Source of the DNA: Flavobacterium sp. UMI-01
Lineage (GTDB): Bacteria > Bacteroidota > Bacteroidia > Flavobacteriales > Flavobacteriaceae
Reading direction: 5' to 3'
Assembly (NCBI RefSeq): GCF_019656315.1
Contig: NZ_BPLU01000007.1
Location: forward strand, 137,313-201,312
DNA length: 64,000 bases
Notes under the pieces: model-generated
The model's input: the letters and a program-made list of their open reading frames with translations, nothing else
What the model was told of the DNA's origin: nothing
Databases searched by the model: none
Shown: piece after piece, positions 34,949 to 44,203 of the stretch
Layout of the letters: every line of letters starts with the position of its first letter
Numbering within the stretch: the first letter of the stretch is position 1
Program-made: the position numbers and the translations under genes

Positions 34949-35631
34949 TACAGGTTGCAAGAATCCAAAAACCAGAGGTTTTAGTTCAAAATGCTAAAAA
35001 CTGGACTGTTGAATATTTGAATGCTAAAGCAATATATGATAACTCAAATACTCCTGAGAATAAAAAAACATTTCAAAACATAGAAAAACGCTATAATCAT
35101 CTTGAAGTTAAAACTTCTTTGAAGCAAATGTTTAAAAAGAAATGTGCTTTTTGCGAAAGCCATATAACTCATGTAGATTATGGTCAAATAGAGCATTTTA
35201 AACCTAAATCTAAATATCCTGATTTATGTTTTGAATGGAATAATTTTTTACTTTCTTGCTCAATATGTAATGGAAAAGCGAATAAGGGGGATAAGTTTCC
35301 TTTAGCACAGGAAGGAGGACCTTTCATCAATCCAGTAGATGAAAATCCTGAAGATTTTTTAAAATTTGAGTTTGATAATACAACGAAGACTTTTTTAATT
35401 TTTCCAAAAAATAACAGAGCTGTAACTACCATAAAAGAACTAGGCTTAAATAGGGATGATTTAGTTGAGTATAGAACAATTGAATTATTTAAAATAATGA
35501 ATATTCTCGATTTAATTTTGGATAAAAATCAAGATGAGGTTTTAGAAGAATTTGTAGATATGTTTACTGAAAAAGATCAATACTATGCTTTTATTAAAGC
35601 AATATTTAAAAAGATAAAAAATGAGAATTAG
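34945..35631 (+). CDS. ptuB: Septu-type HNH endonuclease PtuB
   Basis: The 228-residue product matches the TIGR02646-like HNH family: a first CxxC (CAFCES, residues 67-72), the central EHFKPKSKYP (83-92), WNNFLLSCSICNG (98-110) with the second CxxC, and KGDKFPL. The Cys pairs should bind zinc, and H84 with N99/N100 form the nuclease site. PtuB-like proteins degrade DNA or tRNA when released by PtuA. It is translated from an ATG that overlaps the ptuA stop. A terminator shared with tatA follows. Confidence 0.88.
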   Translation: MIQVARIQKPEVLVQNAKNWTVEYLNAKAIYDNSNTPENKKTFQNIEKRYNHLEVKTSLKQMFKKKCAFCESHITHVDYGQIEHFKPKSKYPDLCFEWNNFLLSCSICNGKANKGDKFPLAQEGGPFINPVDENPEDFLKFEFDNTTKTFLIFPKNNRAVTTIKELGLNRDDLVEYRTIELFKIMNILDLILDKNQDEVLEEFVDMFTEKDQYYAFIKAIFKKIKNEN

Positions 35632-35662
35632 TCAACTAATTTTAAAAAATTACTTAAAAAAA

Positions 35663-35694
35663 CCCCAAATTCTAATACATTATTAGAGTTTGGG
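35663..35694. terminator. Bidirectional terminator between ptuB and tatA
   Basis: CCCAAATTCTAATA (35664-35677) pairs with TATTAGAGTTTGGG (35681-35694), with one mismatch. On the minus strand it is followed by T-rich sequence, and it lies 23 bases after the tatA stop. Confidence 0.75.
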
Positions 35695-35717
35695 ATTCAA
35701 ATAAGAAACGATATTTC

Positions 35718-35897
35718 TTATTTAGTTTCTTCTTTGTCTTCTTTTTTATCAGTAGCAGCATCGTCTTTGGCAGCGTTTTTAAATTCTTTAAGACCGCTTC
35801 CTAAGCCTTTCATTAATTCTGGAATTTTTTTACCTCCAAAAAGTAATAAAACCACTGCTAATATAACTAGGATTTCTGTAACTCCAAATCTTCCCAT
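35718..35897 (-). CDS. tatA: Twin-arginine translocase subunit TatA
   Basis: This 59-residue gene falls below the usual size cut-off. Translated from the minus strand it opens with [21 protein letters not shown], has the TatA hinge [21 protein letters not shown], and ends in a charged Lys/Asp/Glu tail. TatA forms the pore-side subunit that moves folded proteins across the inner membrane. No tatC lies next to it. A well-formed promoter at 35943-35970 drives it. Confidence 0.95.
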   Translation of the reverse strand: MGRFGVTEILVILAVVLLLFGGKKIPELMKGLGSGLKEFKNAAKDDAATDKKEDKEETK

Positions 35898-35942
35898 GAT
35901 TGAATAATTTATGCCGAAGCCTATTTGTAATAAATCTAGCTA

Positions 35943-35970
35943 CAAAGGTAAATAGAATTCCTTAATACAA
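35943..35970 (-). promoter_or_regulatory. Promoter of tatA
   Basis: On the minus strand a -10 TACCTTTG lies at 35950-35943 and a -33 TTG at 35970-35968, 17 bases apart. This is a good flavobacterial promoter 46 bases upstream of the tatA ATG. Confidence 0.7.
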
Positions 35971-36383
35971 ACTCACTATAGGGCAATTATTTATAAGTGG
36001 TGAAGTTAAAAATTTATTAAAAAGCGATGTCTTATACGCTCAAAACCTTTCAAATTCGCAATAATGCTTCTATGCTAATTTTTATAAAATGGATATCTAA
36101 AAGCAATATCTCTTATTTTAATACTTGAAACTTTCAGCACGAGCATTATTAAAGCTAATATGAGCTAAGTTCAATGATGCTAACAGTCTCAAAGCAAAAG
36201 TGGCAGGTGAAATGCTCACAGAAAAAGAAAAAATATTTTTGAAACTTAAATTTTTAGACAAAAAAAAGAAGTATTTTTACGGAGCTTTTTAAATAATAAT
36301 AAGCTAAATTGATAATATAAAAGTCTTTGTAATCAATTTATTAAGTAAAAAAGAATAGATAATTAATATAGAATAAAGAGACG
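35971..36383. other. Intergenic stretch between tatA and recA
   Basis: About 410 bases without a credible gene. It must hold the recA promoter, but I see no exact TAnnTTTG close to the start. A short open run at about 36166-36290 is discussed under rejected items. I found no palindromic LexA-type box. Confidence 0.4.
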
Positions 36384-37391
36384 ATGAGTTCAGAGAAAGA
36401 AGCCAAATTAAAAGCGTTACAATTAACGCTAGACAAATTAGACAAAACCTACGGTAAAGGGACAGTGATGAAAATGGGCGATAAGGCTATTGTAGAAGTA
36501 GAGTCTATTTCGTCAGGTTCATTAGGAGTGGATTTAGCACTTGGAGTAGGTGGATATCCTAAGGGACGTATTATTGAAATATTTGGTCCTGAATCTTCGG
36601 GTAAAACAACCCTTACTTTGCATGCCATTGCCGAGGCTCAAAAAGCAGGTGGTATTGCCGCTTTTATTGATGCTGAACATGCTTTTGATAGAAATTATGC
36701 AGAAAAATTAGGTGTTGATATCGAAAATTTAATTATTTCCCAACCTGATAATGGAGAACAAGCTTTGGAAATTGCTGAAAACTTGATTCGCTCAGGTGCT
36801 ATTGATATTGTAGTTATTGACTCGGTTGCTGCTTTGACACCTAAGAGTGAGATTGAAGGTGAAATGGGAGATTCTAAAATGGGATTACACGCTCGTTTGA
36901 TGTCACAAGCCTTAAGAAAACTTACAGGAACTATCAGTAAAACGAATTGTACCGTATTTTTTATCAACCAGTTAAGAGAGAAAATAGGGGTAATGTTTGG
37001 AAACCCTGAAACTACCACGGGTGGTAATGCCTTGAAATTCTACGCATCGGTACGTTTAGATATACGTCGTTCCACTCAAATTAAAGATGGAGAAAATGTT
37101 CTGGGGAACAGAACCAAAGTAAAAATTGTTAAAAATAAAGTTGCACCACCATTTAAAACCGCAGAATTTGACATCATGTATGGAGAAGGAGTTTCTAAAA
37201 CTGGTGAAATTTTGGATTTAGCAGTAGAATTTGAAATCGTTAAAAAATCAGGTTCTTGGTTTAGCTATGGTGATACTAAATTAGGTCAAGGACGTGATGC
37301 GGTGAAATCCTTAATCAAAGACAATCCAGAATTAGCGGAAGAATTAGAAGAAAAAATTAAAGCTAAAATCAAAGAGATAGGCGATAACTAA
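36384..37391 (+). CDS. recA: Recombinase RecA
   Basis: The 335-residue product is complete. It has Walker [10 protein letters not shown] (about 68-76), the Walker B strand [14 protein letters not shown], loop L1 [21 protein letters not shown] region, and L2 with [20 protein letters not shown]. It forms filaments on single-stranded DNA for homologous recombination. The C-terminal tail is rich in Glu/Lys and short. Monocistronic, with a strong terminator. Confidence 0.99.
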   Translation: MSSEKEAKLKALQLTLDKLDKTYGKGTVMKMGDKAIVEVESISSGSLGVDLALGVGGYPKGRIIEIFGPESSGKTTLTLHAIAEAQKAGGIAAFIDAEHAFDRNYAEKLGVDIENLIISQPDNGEQALEIAENLIRSGAIDIVVIDSVAALTPKSEIEGEMGDSKMGLHARLMSQALRKLTGTISKTNCTVFFINQLREKIGVMFGNPETTTGGNALKFYASVRLDIRRSTQIKDGENVLGNRTKVKIVKNKVAPPFKTAEFDIMYGEGVSKTGEILDLAVEFEIVKKSGSWFSYGDTKLGQGRDAVKSLIKDNPELAEELEEKIKAKIKEIGDN

Positions 37392-37413
37392 TTGTAATTT
37401 TTAATAAAGTACT

Positions 37414-37448
37414 AAATGCTCGAGTGACAAATTCGAGCATTTTTTTTT
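37414..37448 (+). terminator. Terminator of recA
   Basis: AAATGCTCGA (37414-37423) pairs with TCGAGCATTT (37433-37442), followed by T to 37448. Confidence 0.9.
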
Positions 37449-37576
37449 ATCTTTAACTGAGGTTTTCTTTATGAAATCTCTACCAACAGCATTTTTTTTG
37501 AAAAAAGACGCAACCTTTTTCAATTCTTTTCATCTTAAGAAAAGACAATTATTATTAACCTTAAAATATTGAAAAA

Positions 37577-37987
37577 ATGAAAAAGATTTTATTCCTTTTA
37601 GTCGCTATGATAGCTTTTACGGGCTGTACTCTTGATGATAATAATGATACTTATACTTATAGCATATTACCTGTTGAAAGTTATGAACTTCCAGAAACAT
37701 TTACATTAGGCGAAACGTATGAAATAAAATTAAAGTATCAAAAACCTACTGGATGTCATTTGTTCCAAGGCATTTATTACAGCAAAGAATTAAATACTAG
37801 AACCGTTGCTATTCAAACTGCTGTAAAAGACAATGAAGTATGTACGGCTGAGGTGCCAGCACTTTCAGAAACATCTTTTAATTTTTTAGTTACTAATACG
37901 GGCTCGTATATCTTTAAATTTTACAAGGGAAAAGATACCGATGGTGAAAATATTTTTGAGGAAGTAGAAATTCAAGTAGCAGAATAA
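37577..37987 (+). CDS. Hypothetical lipoprotein before the ECF sigma factor
   Basis: The 136-residue product has a signal peptide with lipobox FTGC at residue 18 (MKKILFLLVAMIAFTGC). The mature part is beta-rich (YEIKLKYQKPTGCH, SFNFLVTNTGSYIFKFY) like an immunoglobulin-type fold and contains two further Cys. No named family. It lies 16 bases before the sigma gene on the same strand and may belong to its operon. Confidence 0.75.
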   Translation: MKKILFLLVAMIAFTGCTLDDNNDTYTYSILPVESYELPETFTLGETYEIKLKYQKPTGCHLFQGIYYSKELNTRTVAIQTAVKDNEVCTAEVPALSETSFNFLVTNTGSYIFKFYKGKDTDGENIFEEVEIQVAE

Positions 37988-38003
37988 TTCATTCCCGTTT
38001 TCA

Positions 38004-38552
38004 GTGGTAGTAGAAGAGCTTATAAAAGAATGTAAAAAAAATAACCCCAAAGCACAGGAACAATTATATAAATTGTTCGTGAAAAAGCTCTTTGGGGTTT
38101 GTTTGAAATATTCTAGTAGCTATGCTGATGCCCAAGATAATTTACAAGACGGATTTTTGATTATTTTTCGGAAAATAGATCAATATTCAGGAAAAGGCTC
38201 TTTTGAAGGTTGGTGCAAACGGATTATGATTAATAATGCACTCCAAAAATACAAAGGCATTCATATTCTTGAAGTTTTAAACGAATCCATACCCGAGGTC
38301 GAAATCGAAGTAGAATGGGAAGAAGAAAACTTTTCGATAGACTATCTGATGGAAATTATTCAAGAACTTCCACATCAATACCGCATGGTTTTCAGTCTCT
38401 ATGTATTAGATGGGTATTCTCATCAAGAAATTAGCGAAATGCTTGGAATCTCAACAGGAACAAGTAAATCTAATTTACATCGCGCTAGACTCTTATTAAA
38501 AGAAAAAATTGAAAACAGAAAAAATAATCCTCTAGAATCATCGGCACAATGA
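38004..38552 (+). CDS. ECF-type RNA polymerase sigma factor
   Basis: The start is a GTG at 38004 (reading MVVEELIKECKKN). The 182-residue product has sigma region 2 (LYKLFVKKLFGVCLKYSSS, then DAQDNLQDGFLIIF) and region 4 (LPHQYRMVFSLYVLDGYS, HQEISEMLGISTGTSKS). It lacks the long region 3, as expected for group IV. It overlaps the next gene by four bases (ATGA), so sigma factor and partner are translated in fixed ratio. Confidence 0.93.
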   Translation: MVVEELIKECKKNNPKAQEQLYKLFVKKLFGVCLKYSSSYADAQDNLQDGFLIIFRKIDQYSGKGSFEGWCKRIMINNALQKYKGIHILEVLNESIPEVEIEVEWEEENFSIDYLMEIIQELPHQYRMVFSLYVLDGYSHQEISEMLGISTGTSKSNLHRARLLLKEKIENRKNNPLESSAQ

Positions 38553-39925
38553 AAGAGAGAAAAAATATAGACCGATTGTTTCAAGAACAGTTGAAAGATT
38601 TTGAAGCAAGCCCTGATGAGCAAGTTTGGCAAAACATTGCTTCAGAACTCCATAAGGATAAGAGAAAAAAACGTATTATCCCTTTTTGGTGGATGTATTC
38701 TGGCGTGGCCGCATTAGTTGTAGTAGGTTTTTTTATTTTTAATACATATAAAAATCAAACTATATTACCTGTTGATAATCCAGTAGTAATTCAAGAGATT
38801 CCTGAAAAAATACGCAGTATTCCTGAGCAAAATAATTTGAAAAATAAAGCCCTTCCACATACTCTTACCGAAAAAAATACAGCAAATAAAACGCAAAAAA
38901 CAACTGTTTCAACTGTTGAAACAGTTGCCATAACAAGTACCCATACCAATGGAAACTCGAATTATAAAAATACGTCTCCATCTTTGAGTACACCAACACA
39001 GATAACGGCTATAAAACAAGAAGTTCCGTTGAAAAACAACCCTTTTGAAACACTAGAACCCACAACAGAAAAAGGTATAGAAAATAATAATAAAACACAA
39101 AATGATATTGCGACTACTAATTTGAATGATGTTGTTAAATCTCCCGAAGAAACAAATCCATTGGAAGAAATTTTAAACGAAAAAACACAAAAAAGAAATG
39201 ATTTGGCCTCAAATAATAAAGGCAAATGGCAAATCACTCCTAATGTGGCTCCGGTGTATCTTCAAGCTAATTCGGGAGGTTCAGCAATTGACAATCAATT
39301 TTCGAACAATGAGAAAAGTGGAGAAAGTAGTTTAAGTTATGGATTAGGAGTACGCTATGCTGTAAACTCAAAAATAATGCTGCGAACCGGAATAAATAAG
39401 GTAGTCTTGGGATATAATACTAATGATGTTGTTTATACTCCAGGATTGGCCTCTAATAGCATAGCAAGTATAAATTACAATTCGGCAAATTCAGCTGTAG
39501 AAGTAACCAATCAGGAGAGTTTTAATTCCTTATCAGCAGTTGAAAAAAACATTCAAAAAACAGAAAATGGTGCTATCAACCAAAAAATGGGATATTATGA
39601 GATGCCTTTAGAGATTTCGTATGCGCTTTTAGACAAAAAAATTGGTATCAGTTTGATTGGAGGATTTAGTACTTTATTTTTGGACGAAAATAAAATTTCA
39701 TTGGTTTCTTCTAATTCTAATGTCGAACTTGGGGAGGCCAATAATCTAAGTAAGGTGCATTTAAGTTCTAATTTTGGCGTTGGATTCAAGTACCAATTAG
39801 TCCCTTCGCTCCATTTTCATTTTGAACCAACGGTTAAATACCAATGGAATACTTTTTCATCAAATGCAAACAATTTTAAACCTGTTTTTTTAGGGTTGTA
39901 TTCAGGGGTGAGTTATCGTTTTTAA
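38549..39925 (+). CDS. Probable anti-sigma/outer-membrane barrel hybrid
   Basis: The 458-residue product has a cytoplasmic N-terminus of about 44 residues (KDFEASPDEQVWQNIASEL, similar to the anti-sigma arms in Bacteroidota), one membrane helix (about 45-65), a long Thr/Asn/Pro-rich periplasmic linker (about 66-225), and a C-terminal part with beta-barrel strands (YGLGVRYAVNSKIMLRTGI and LHFHFEPTVKYQWNTF). The protein would span both membranes. It is coupled to the sigma gene and probably holds it inactive. It overlaps the convergent acyltransferase gene by 50 bases. Confidence 0.75.
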   Translation: MKERKNIDRLFQEQLKDFEASPDEQVWQNIASELHKDKRKKRIIPFWWMYSGVAALVVVGFFIFNTYKNQTILPVDNPVVIQEIPEKIRSIPEQNNLKNKALPHTLTEKNTANKTQKTTVSTVETVAITSTHTNGNSNYKNTSPSLSTPTQITAIKQEVPLKNNPFETLEPTTEKGIENNNKTQNDIATTNLNDVVKSPEETNPLEEILNEKTQKRNDLASNNKGKWQITPNVAPVYLQANSGGSAIDNQFSNNEKSGESSLSYGLGVRYAVNSKIMLRTGINKVVLGYNTNDVVYTPGLASNSIASINYNSANSAVEVTNQESFNSLSAVEKNIQKTENGAINQKMGYYEMPLEISYALLDKKIGISLIGGFSTLFLDENKISLVSSNSNVELGEANNLSKVHLSSNFGVGFKYQLVPSLHFHFEPTVKYQWNTFSSNANNFKPVFLGLYSGVSYRF

Positions 39926-40661
39926 AATTAAAGTGAAGCAATTGGTTTAAAATAATACCATAAGTCATTTCACGAAGATTTTTTCGGTCTAATGATGTTT
40001 TTCCTTTCGTTTCAATGGGAGAATGAATTTTTACTCTCATTAAACCTGGGCTGCCACTGAAAAAAGTATAGGAAAAACGTTTTTTATTATCACCAAAAGT
40101 AATGGGTACAATTGGGATTTGATGGTCAATGGCTAATCGAAACGCACCGTCTTTAAAAGTATCTAATATTATGGATTCATCATCAGGTACGCCTCCTTCA
40201 GGAAAAATGCACACACTTAGTCCCATATTTAATCTTTTTTGAGCTTTTTTGAAAACATCATTTTTGCTTTTGGAACAATTTCTATCCACCAAAATACAAG
40301 TACGTTTGTAGAAAAAACCAAACAGAGGAATTTTGGCTAATTCCTGTTTGCCCACAAAAACAAAAGGATTTTTAACCACTGCTAGCATCAACATGATGTC
40401 AGTCATGGAGGTATGATTGGCCACAATCATATAACTTTTTTTGGGGTCTAATTGAGACTCTTTTTCAATTTTATAATAAAATCCCATTCCAAAAAGGATA
40501 AATTTTGCCCAAATTCGTGCCATCTTAAAAAAATAAGGATAGCTTTTGTAAGAAAGAATAGAAAGAACCAAAAATGGGAAAAGAATCAAGATGGGTATTG
40601 CCATCAAGACATAGAACCAAATGCGCCAAAGAATCCAAAAAATAGATGTAATGATTTTCAT
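39876..40661 (-). CDS. PlsC-type lysophospholipid acyltransferase
   Basis: I start at the ATG at 40661 (MKIITSIFWILWRIWFY), since the in-frame extension to 40778 looks unlike the family. The 261-residue product has two N-terminal hydrophobic helices, the catalytic NHTSMTD (HxxxxD), a FVGKQELAKIPLFGFF block, and FPEGGVPDDE. It would acylate lysophosphatidate at the inner membrane. The last 50 bases overlap the 3' end of the convergent beta-barrel gene. A TATTTTTG -10-like word (minus strand, 40674-40667) lies just upstream. Confidence 0.9.
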   Translation of the reverse strand: MKIITSIFWILWRIWFYVLMAIPILILFPFLVLSILSYKSYPYFFKMARIWAKFILFGMGFYYKIEKESQLDPKKSYMIVANHTSMTDIMLMLAVVKNPFVFVGKQELAKIPLFGFFYKRTCILVDRNCSKSKNDVFKKAQKRLNMGLSVCIFPEGGVPDDESIILDTFKDGAFRLAIDHQIPIVPITFGDNKKRFSYTFFSGSPGLMRVKIHSPIETKGKTSLDRKNLREMTYGIILNQLLHFNFKNDNSPLNTTLKKQV

Positions 40662-40910
40662 AGTTTCAAAAATACTTTTTTTAACTGTAAAGTTTATAAA
40701 GAAAAAATATTTAACCCTAATGTTAGTATAACCGAAAAATTCATAAAGTAAAGATTTACTTCTACATTTTTTAAACATTGCGTATGTTGCAGTAAAGAAA
40801 TACCTCTACTTTTTTTAAAAACTTAAAACACTTTTCGACCTTTGCGATTAAAAACAAAACTTGACTATTGCAAAAAACTTTACGTACTTTGCGATTAAGA
40901 AAAATACACA

Positions 40911-41885
40911 ATGGCAAAAATACTTACGGGTGTTCAAAGTACCGGAACTCCACATTTAGGCAATTTATTAGGAGCAATTATCCCTGCAATTGAATTATCA
41001 AATAATCCCGAAAATGAATCGTTTCTTTTTATTGCCGATTTACATTCGATTACTCAAATTAAAAACGGTGAAACTTTAAGCAACAATACATATAGTACAG
41101 CAGCGGCTTGGTTAGCTTTTGGATTAAATACAGATAAAGTGACTTTTTACAGACAATCAGATGTGCCACAAACCGCTGAATTGACTTGGTATTTGAGCTG
41201 TTTCTTCCCTTACCAACGTTTGACTTTGGCGCATTCTTTTAAAGACAAATCAGACCGTTTGGATGATGTGAATGCAGGATTGTTTACTTATCCTATGCTG
41301 ATGGCCGCTGATATTTTGTTATATGACGCAGAGGTTGTTCCAGTGGGTAAAGACCAATTGCAACATCTTGAAATCACGCGCGATGTAGCTTCTCGCTTCA
41401 ATCACCAAATGGGGGAAACCTTTGTACTTCCGGAGGCTAAAATTCAAGAAAATAGCATGTTGATTCCAGGTACAAATGGAGGTAAAATGAGTAAGTCTGC
41501 TAATAATATTATCAATATTTTCCTCAATGATAAGGCGTTACGCAAGCAAATCATGAGTATAGAAACGGATAGTACACCTCTTGAAGAACCTAAAAATCCA
41601 GATACTTGTAATGCCTTTGCCATTTATTCTTTATTGGCTTCAACCGAACAAATCGAAGCCATGAGAGCGAATTACCTAGGTGGAAATTACGGTTATGGCC
41701 ATGCTAAACAAGCTTTGTTTGAATTAATTGTTGAAAAATTCAAAACAGAAAGAGAACGGTACAATTATTATATGGACAACCTTACTGAAGTCGATGCTTT
41801 ACTAAAAAAAGGTGCTGATAAAGCGGGAATTGTCGCTTCAGGAGTATTGAATAGAGTACGAGAAAAATTAGGATTTAGCGCTTAA
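40911..41885 (+). CDS. trpS: Tryptophan--tRNA ligase
   Basis: The 324-residue product has the class I HIGH equivalent TPHLGNLLGA (residues 13-22), the specificity region DILLYDAEVVPVGKDQLQHLE, and the KMSKS loop GGKMSKSANN. It is full length for bacterial TrpRS. It charges tRNA-Trp. Start confirmed by the conserved AKILTGVQSTG. Terminated by a hairpin at 41928-41958. Confidence 0.98.
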   Translation: MAKILTGVQSTGTPHLGNLLGAIIPAIELSNNPENESFLFIADLHSITQIKNGETLSNNTYSTAAAWLAFGLNTDKVTFYRQSDVPQTAELTWYLSCFFPYQRLTLAHSFKDKSDRLDDVNAGLFTYPMLMAADILLYDAEVVPVGKDQLQHLEITRDVASRFNHQMGETFVLPEAKIQENSMLIPGTNGGKMSKSANNIINIFLNDKALRKQIMSIETDSTPLEEPKNPDTCNAFAIYSLLASTEQIEAMRANYLGGNYGYGHAKQALFELIVEKFKTERERYNYYMDNLTEVDALLKKGADKAGIVASGVLNRVREKLGFSA

Positions 41886-41927
41886 ATAAACCTTAAAATA
41901 GCAACTAAATTTTGTTTAGTTAAAGAC

Positions 41928-41958
41928 AAAAGCTTCGATTAAAAAGTCGGAGCTTTTT
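41928..41958 (+). terminator. Terminator of trpS
   Basis: AAAAGCTTCGA (41928-41938) pairs with TCGGAGCTTTT (41947-41957, one G-T pair), then T-rich sequence. Confidence 0.8.
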
Positions 41959-42061
41959 GTTTTTATGAATACAACACTTCTTAATTATATCATAATTTTA
42001 ATTTTTAGCATTTCCATTATTTGAAGCAATCACTATTTTTGTTTATAATGCAATCATTACT

Positions 42062-42748
42062 ATGAAATTACTCATTGTCGAGGACGAACCTAATTTATTG
42101 TCTATTCTAAGAAAAGGACTATCAGAAAACAATCATGAGGTCAGTGTTTCTATGGATGGTAAAACGGCTTTGGAAATGATCGCTAATTACAATTTTGATG
42201 TTGTTATTTTGGATATTATGTTGCCAGATATCAACGGAATCGAAATTTGTAGAAGAGTTCGTTCTACCAAAAATTATGTGCCTATTTTGCTTTTAACGGC
42301 CTTAGGAACATCTGAAAATATTGTTACGGGGCTCAATGCAGGTGCCGATGATTATTTAGTCAAACCTTTTAAGTTTGGTGAACTTGAAGCCCGAATTCAA
42401 GCCATTTATAGGAGAGCTAATCAGCAAAATGAAAAAATAGAAAATGTTACCATTGGAGATTTATCTATAAATCCCAAAGCTAAGACGGTTGAACGCGATG
42501 GAGTTTCAGTGGTGTTAACAGCAAAAGAATTCAAATTATTGTATTATCTGGCTCGCAACAAAGAAATGATTGTTTCCAGAGAACAGATTTTAGAAAATGT
42601 TTGGGATATTAATTTTGATATGAACACGAATGTAGTCGATGTGTATATCAATTATTTAAGAAAAAAAATTGACAAACCTTTTGAACAAAAATTAATTCAC
42701 ACCATCAAAGGATTAGGATACGTTATTAAACTACAAGATGAACATTAG
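42062..42748 (+). CDS. OmpR-family response regulator
   Basis: The 228-residue product has a receiver domain with acidic pocket EDE (7-9), phospho-acceptor D51 in VVILDIMLPD, and K101-region VKPFKFGEL, followed by a winged helix (SVVLTAKEFKLLYYLARNK and VDVYINYLRKKIDKPF). It overlaps the kinase gene by 11 bases. It should bind DNA to control an unidentified target; the two downstream genes are obvious candidates. Confidence 0.95.
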   Translation: MKLLIVEDEPNLLSILRKGLSENNHEVSVSMDGKTALEMIANYNFDVVILDIMLPDINGIEICRRVRSTKNYVPILLLTALGTSENIVTGLNAGADDYLVKPFKFGELEARIQAIYRRANQQNEKIENVTIGDLSINPKAKTVERDGVSVVLTAKEFKLLYYLARNKEMIVSREQILENVWDINFDMNTNVVDVYINYLRKKIDKPFEQKLIHTIKGLGYVIKLQDEH

Positions 42749-44126
42749 AAAAAAAATTGTTTTTACTTATGTAGGTTTGTCCACATTAAGCACTTTGCTT
42801 TTATGTGTGCTTGTGTTTATCATGTTTCGTCAAAACAACCAATATCATTTTTTAAAAAGACTAGAAGACAGAGCTAAAATTGTAGCTTCGATTCATTTTC
42901 AAAATGATCCTGAAAAAATTAAATATTATAGCAATCTTAAAAAAAATGGTCTCGAAGAATTAATCCAAGAGGAAGAATACGTACTCAAGGTAAATAGTGA
43001 AAATAGTTTTGAATACAATATCAATCTTAAGGTTCCTAACGAATTTTTTTCTAATATTCTTCAATCTGGAAAAGACTGGTATGAAATCGATAATAAATAT
43101 TATTTAGGCCAAATTTTTACCGAAAACAATCAAAAATACATTGTGATTGTTGGGGCAAGAGACCGCATGGGTAAAAACACCACAATTTTTATCGTGCGTA
43201 TTATGGTCTTTGGTGGTATTGGATTTTTGTTATTAGCTTTTGTATTTGGACGTATTTTAGCCCAACGCGTTTTTTATCCTGTCGCACGAATTACCAAAGA
43301 AGTAAAACGCATCAGTGCCTCTAATCTTCATAATCGATTGCCTGAGATTAAAAATTCGCCGGAGTTAGCTGACCTGACTGCGACTTTCAATGATATGTTG
43401 GACCGTTTAGAAACTTCATTCGAAATTCAAGCCAATTTTATTAATAATGCTTCGCACGAATTAAAAACGCCCATTACAACGATTATTGCCGAAGCAGAAA
43501 TCATGCTCTTAAAAGAACGTCAACCTGATGAATACATTCAATCTTTAGAGAATATTTACAATCAAGCTTCTCGACTAGGAAACTTAACCGAAAGCCTATT
43601 AAAGCTTACGCAAACGGGCTATGATGGAAAAAAACAAGTACAAGATATTGCTCGAATTGATGAAGTTTTATTAGATGTAAAGTCCGATATTGATAAAATA
43701 TATCCCGAAAATCGTGTGAGTATCAAACTTAATTTGGCTCCCACCGATTCTAATTTACTCTTGATTCCCTGTAACAAACCCTTATTGGAATTAGCCATCA
43801 ATAATATTATTACAAACGGTGTTAAGTATTCGGATAATAATGAGGTGTTTGTAGTACTTACTGCGACTAATGATGTTATAAAAATTACAATAAACGATAT
43901 TGGAATTGGCATACCACCAGAAGATTTTCCGTATTTGTACGAACCTTTTTTTAGAGGTAAAGTTGCGGCAAAATATATTGGTTATGGATTAGGACTTCCC
44001 TTGGCGATGAAAATTATCCGAATGCACGAGGGAGAGCTTCAAGTGCAATCCGAACAAAATAAAGGAACTATCGTCACTATTTTGTTCAAAAAATCAAACA
44101 TTAAAAATTCTAATCTTGATTCTTAG
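42738..44126 (+). CDS. Sensor histidine kinase with HAMP domain
   Basis: The 462-residue product has two membrane helices (about 10-29 and 150-172) around a 120-residue periplasmic sensor, then HAMP (about 173-225), the phospho-acceptor H240 in NNASHELKTPI, and a HATPase domain with N, G1 (DIGIGIPPEDF) and G2 (GYGLGLPLAMKI) boxes. It resembles CusS/QseC-like kinases of the OmpR class. The signal is unknown. It overlaps the regulator gene by 11 bases. Confidence 0.95.
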   Translation: MNIRKKIVFTYVGLSTLSTLLLCVLVFIMFRQNNQYHFLKRLEDRAKIVASIHFQNDPEKIKYYSNLKKNGLEELIQEEEYVLKVNSENSFEYNINLKVPNEFFSNILQSGKDWYEIDNKYYLGQIFTENNQKYIVIVGARDRMGKNTTIFIVRIMVFGGIGFLLLAFVFGRILAQRVFYPVARITKEVKRISASNLHNRLPEIKNSPELADLTATFNDMLDRLETSFEIQANFINNASHELKTPITTIIAEAEIMLLKERQPDEYIQSLENIYNQASRLGNLTESLLKLTQTGYDGKKQVQDIARIDEVLLDVKSDIDKIYPENRVSIKLNLAPTDSNLLLIPCNKPLLELAINNIITNGVKYSDNNEVFVVLTATNDVIKITINDIGIGIPPEDFPYLYEPFFRGKVAAKYIGYGLGLPLAMKIIRMHEGELQVQSEQNKGTIVTILFKKSNIKNSNLDS

Positions 44127-44203
44127 GAAATTCTAATTTTAACTTAAGCGCATTCTAATAATGGAAGGATTAATTTGTAGGTATAGACTAAAAAATTATA
44201 CTT

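Noticed and set aside
33665..35631. Retron of the Ec78 type, which carries PtuAB-like genes
   Set aside because: No reverse transcriptase gene or msr/msd-like inverted repeat lies next to the pair.
36166..36290. Open run upstream of recA reading AKFNDANSLKAKVAGEML and onward, possibly a gene remnant
   Set aside because: It is about 40 codons, has stops on both sides and no convincing family match; a decayed gene cannot be excluded.
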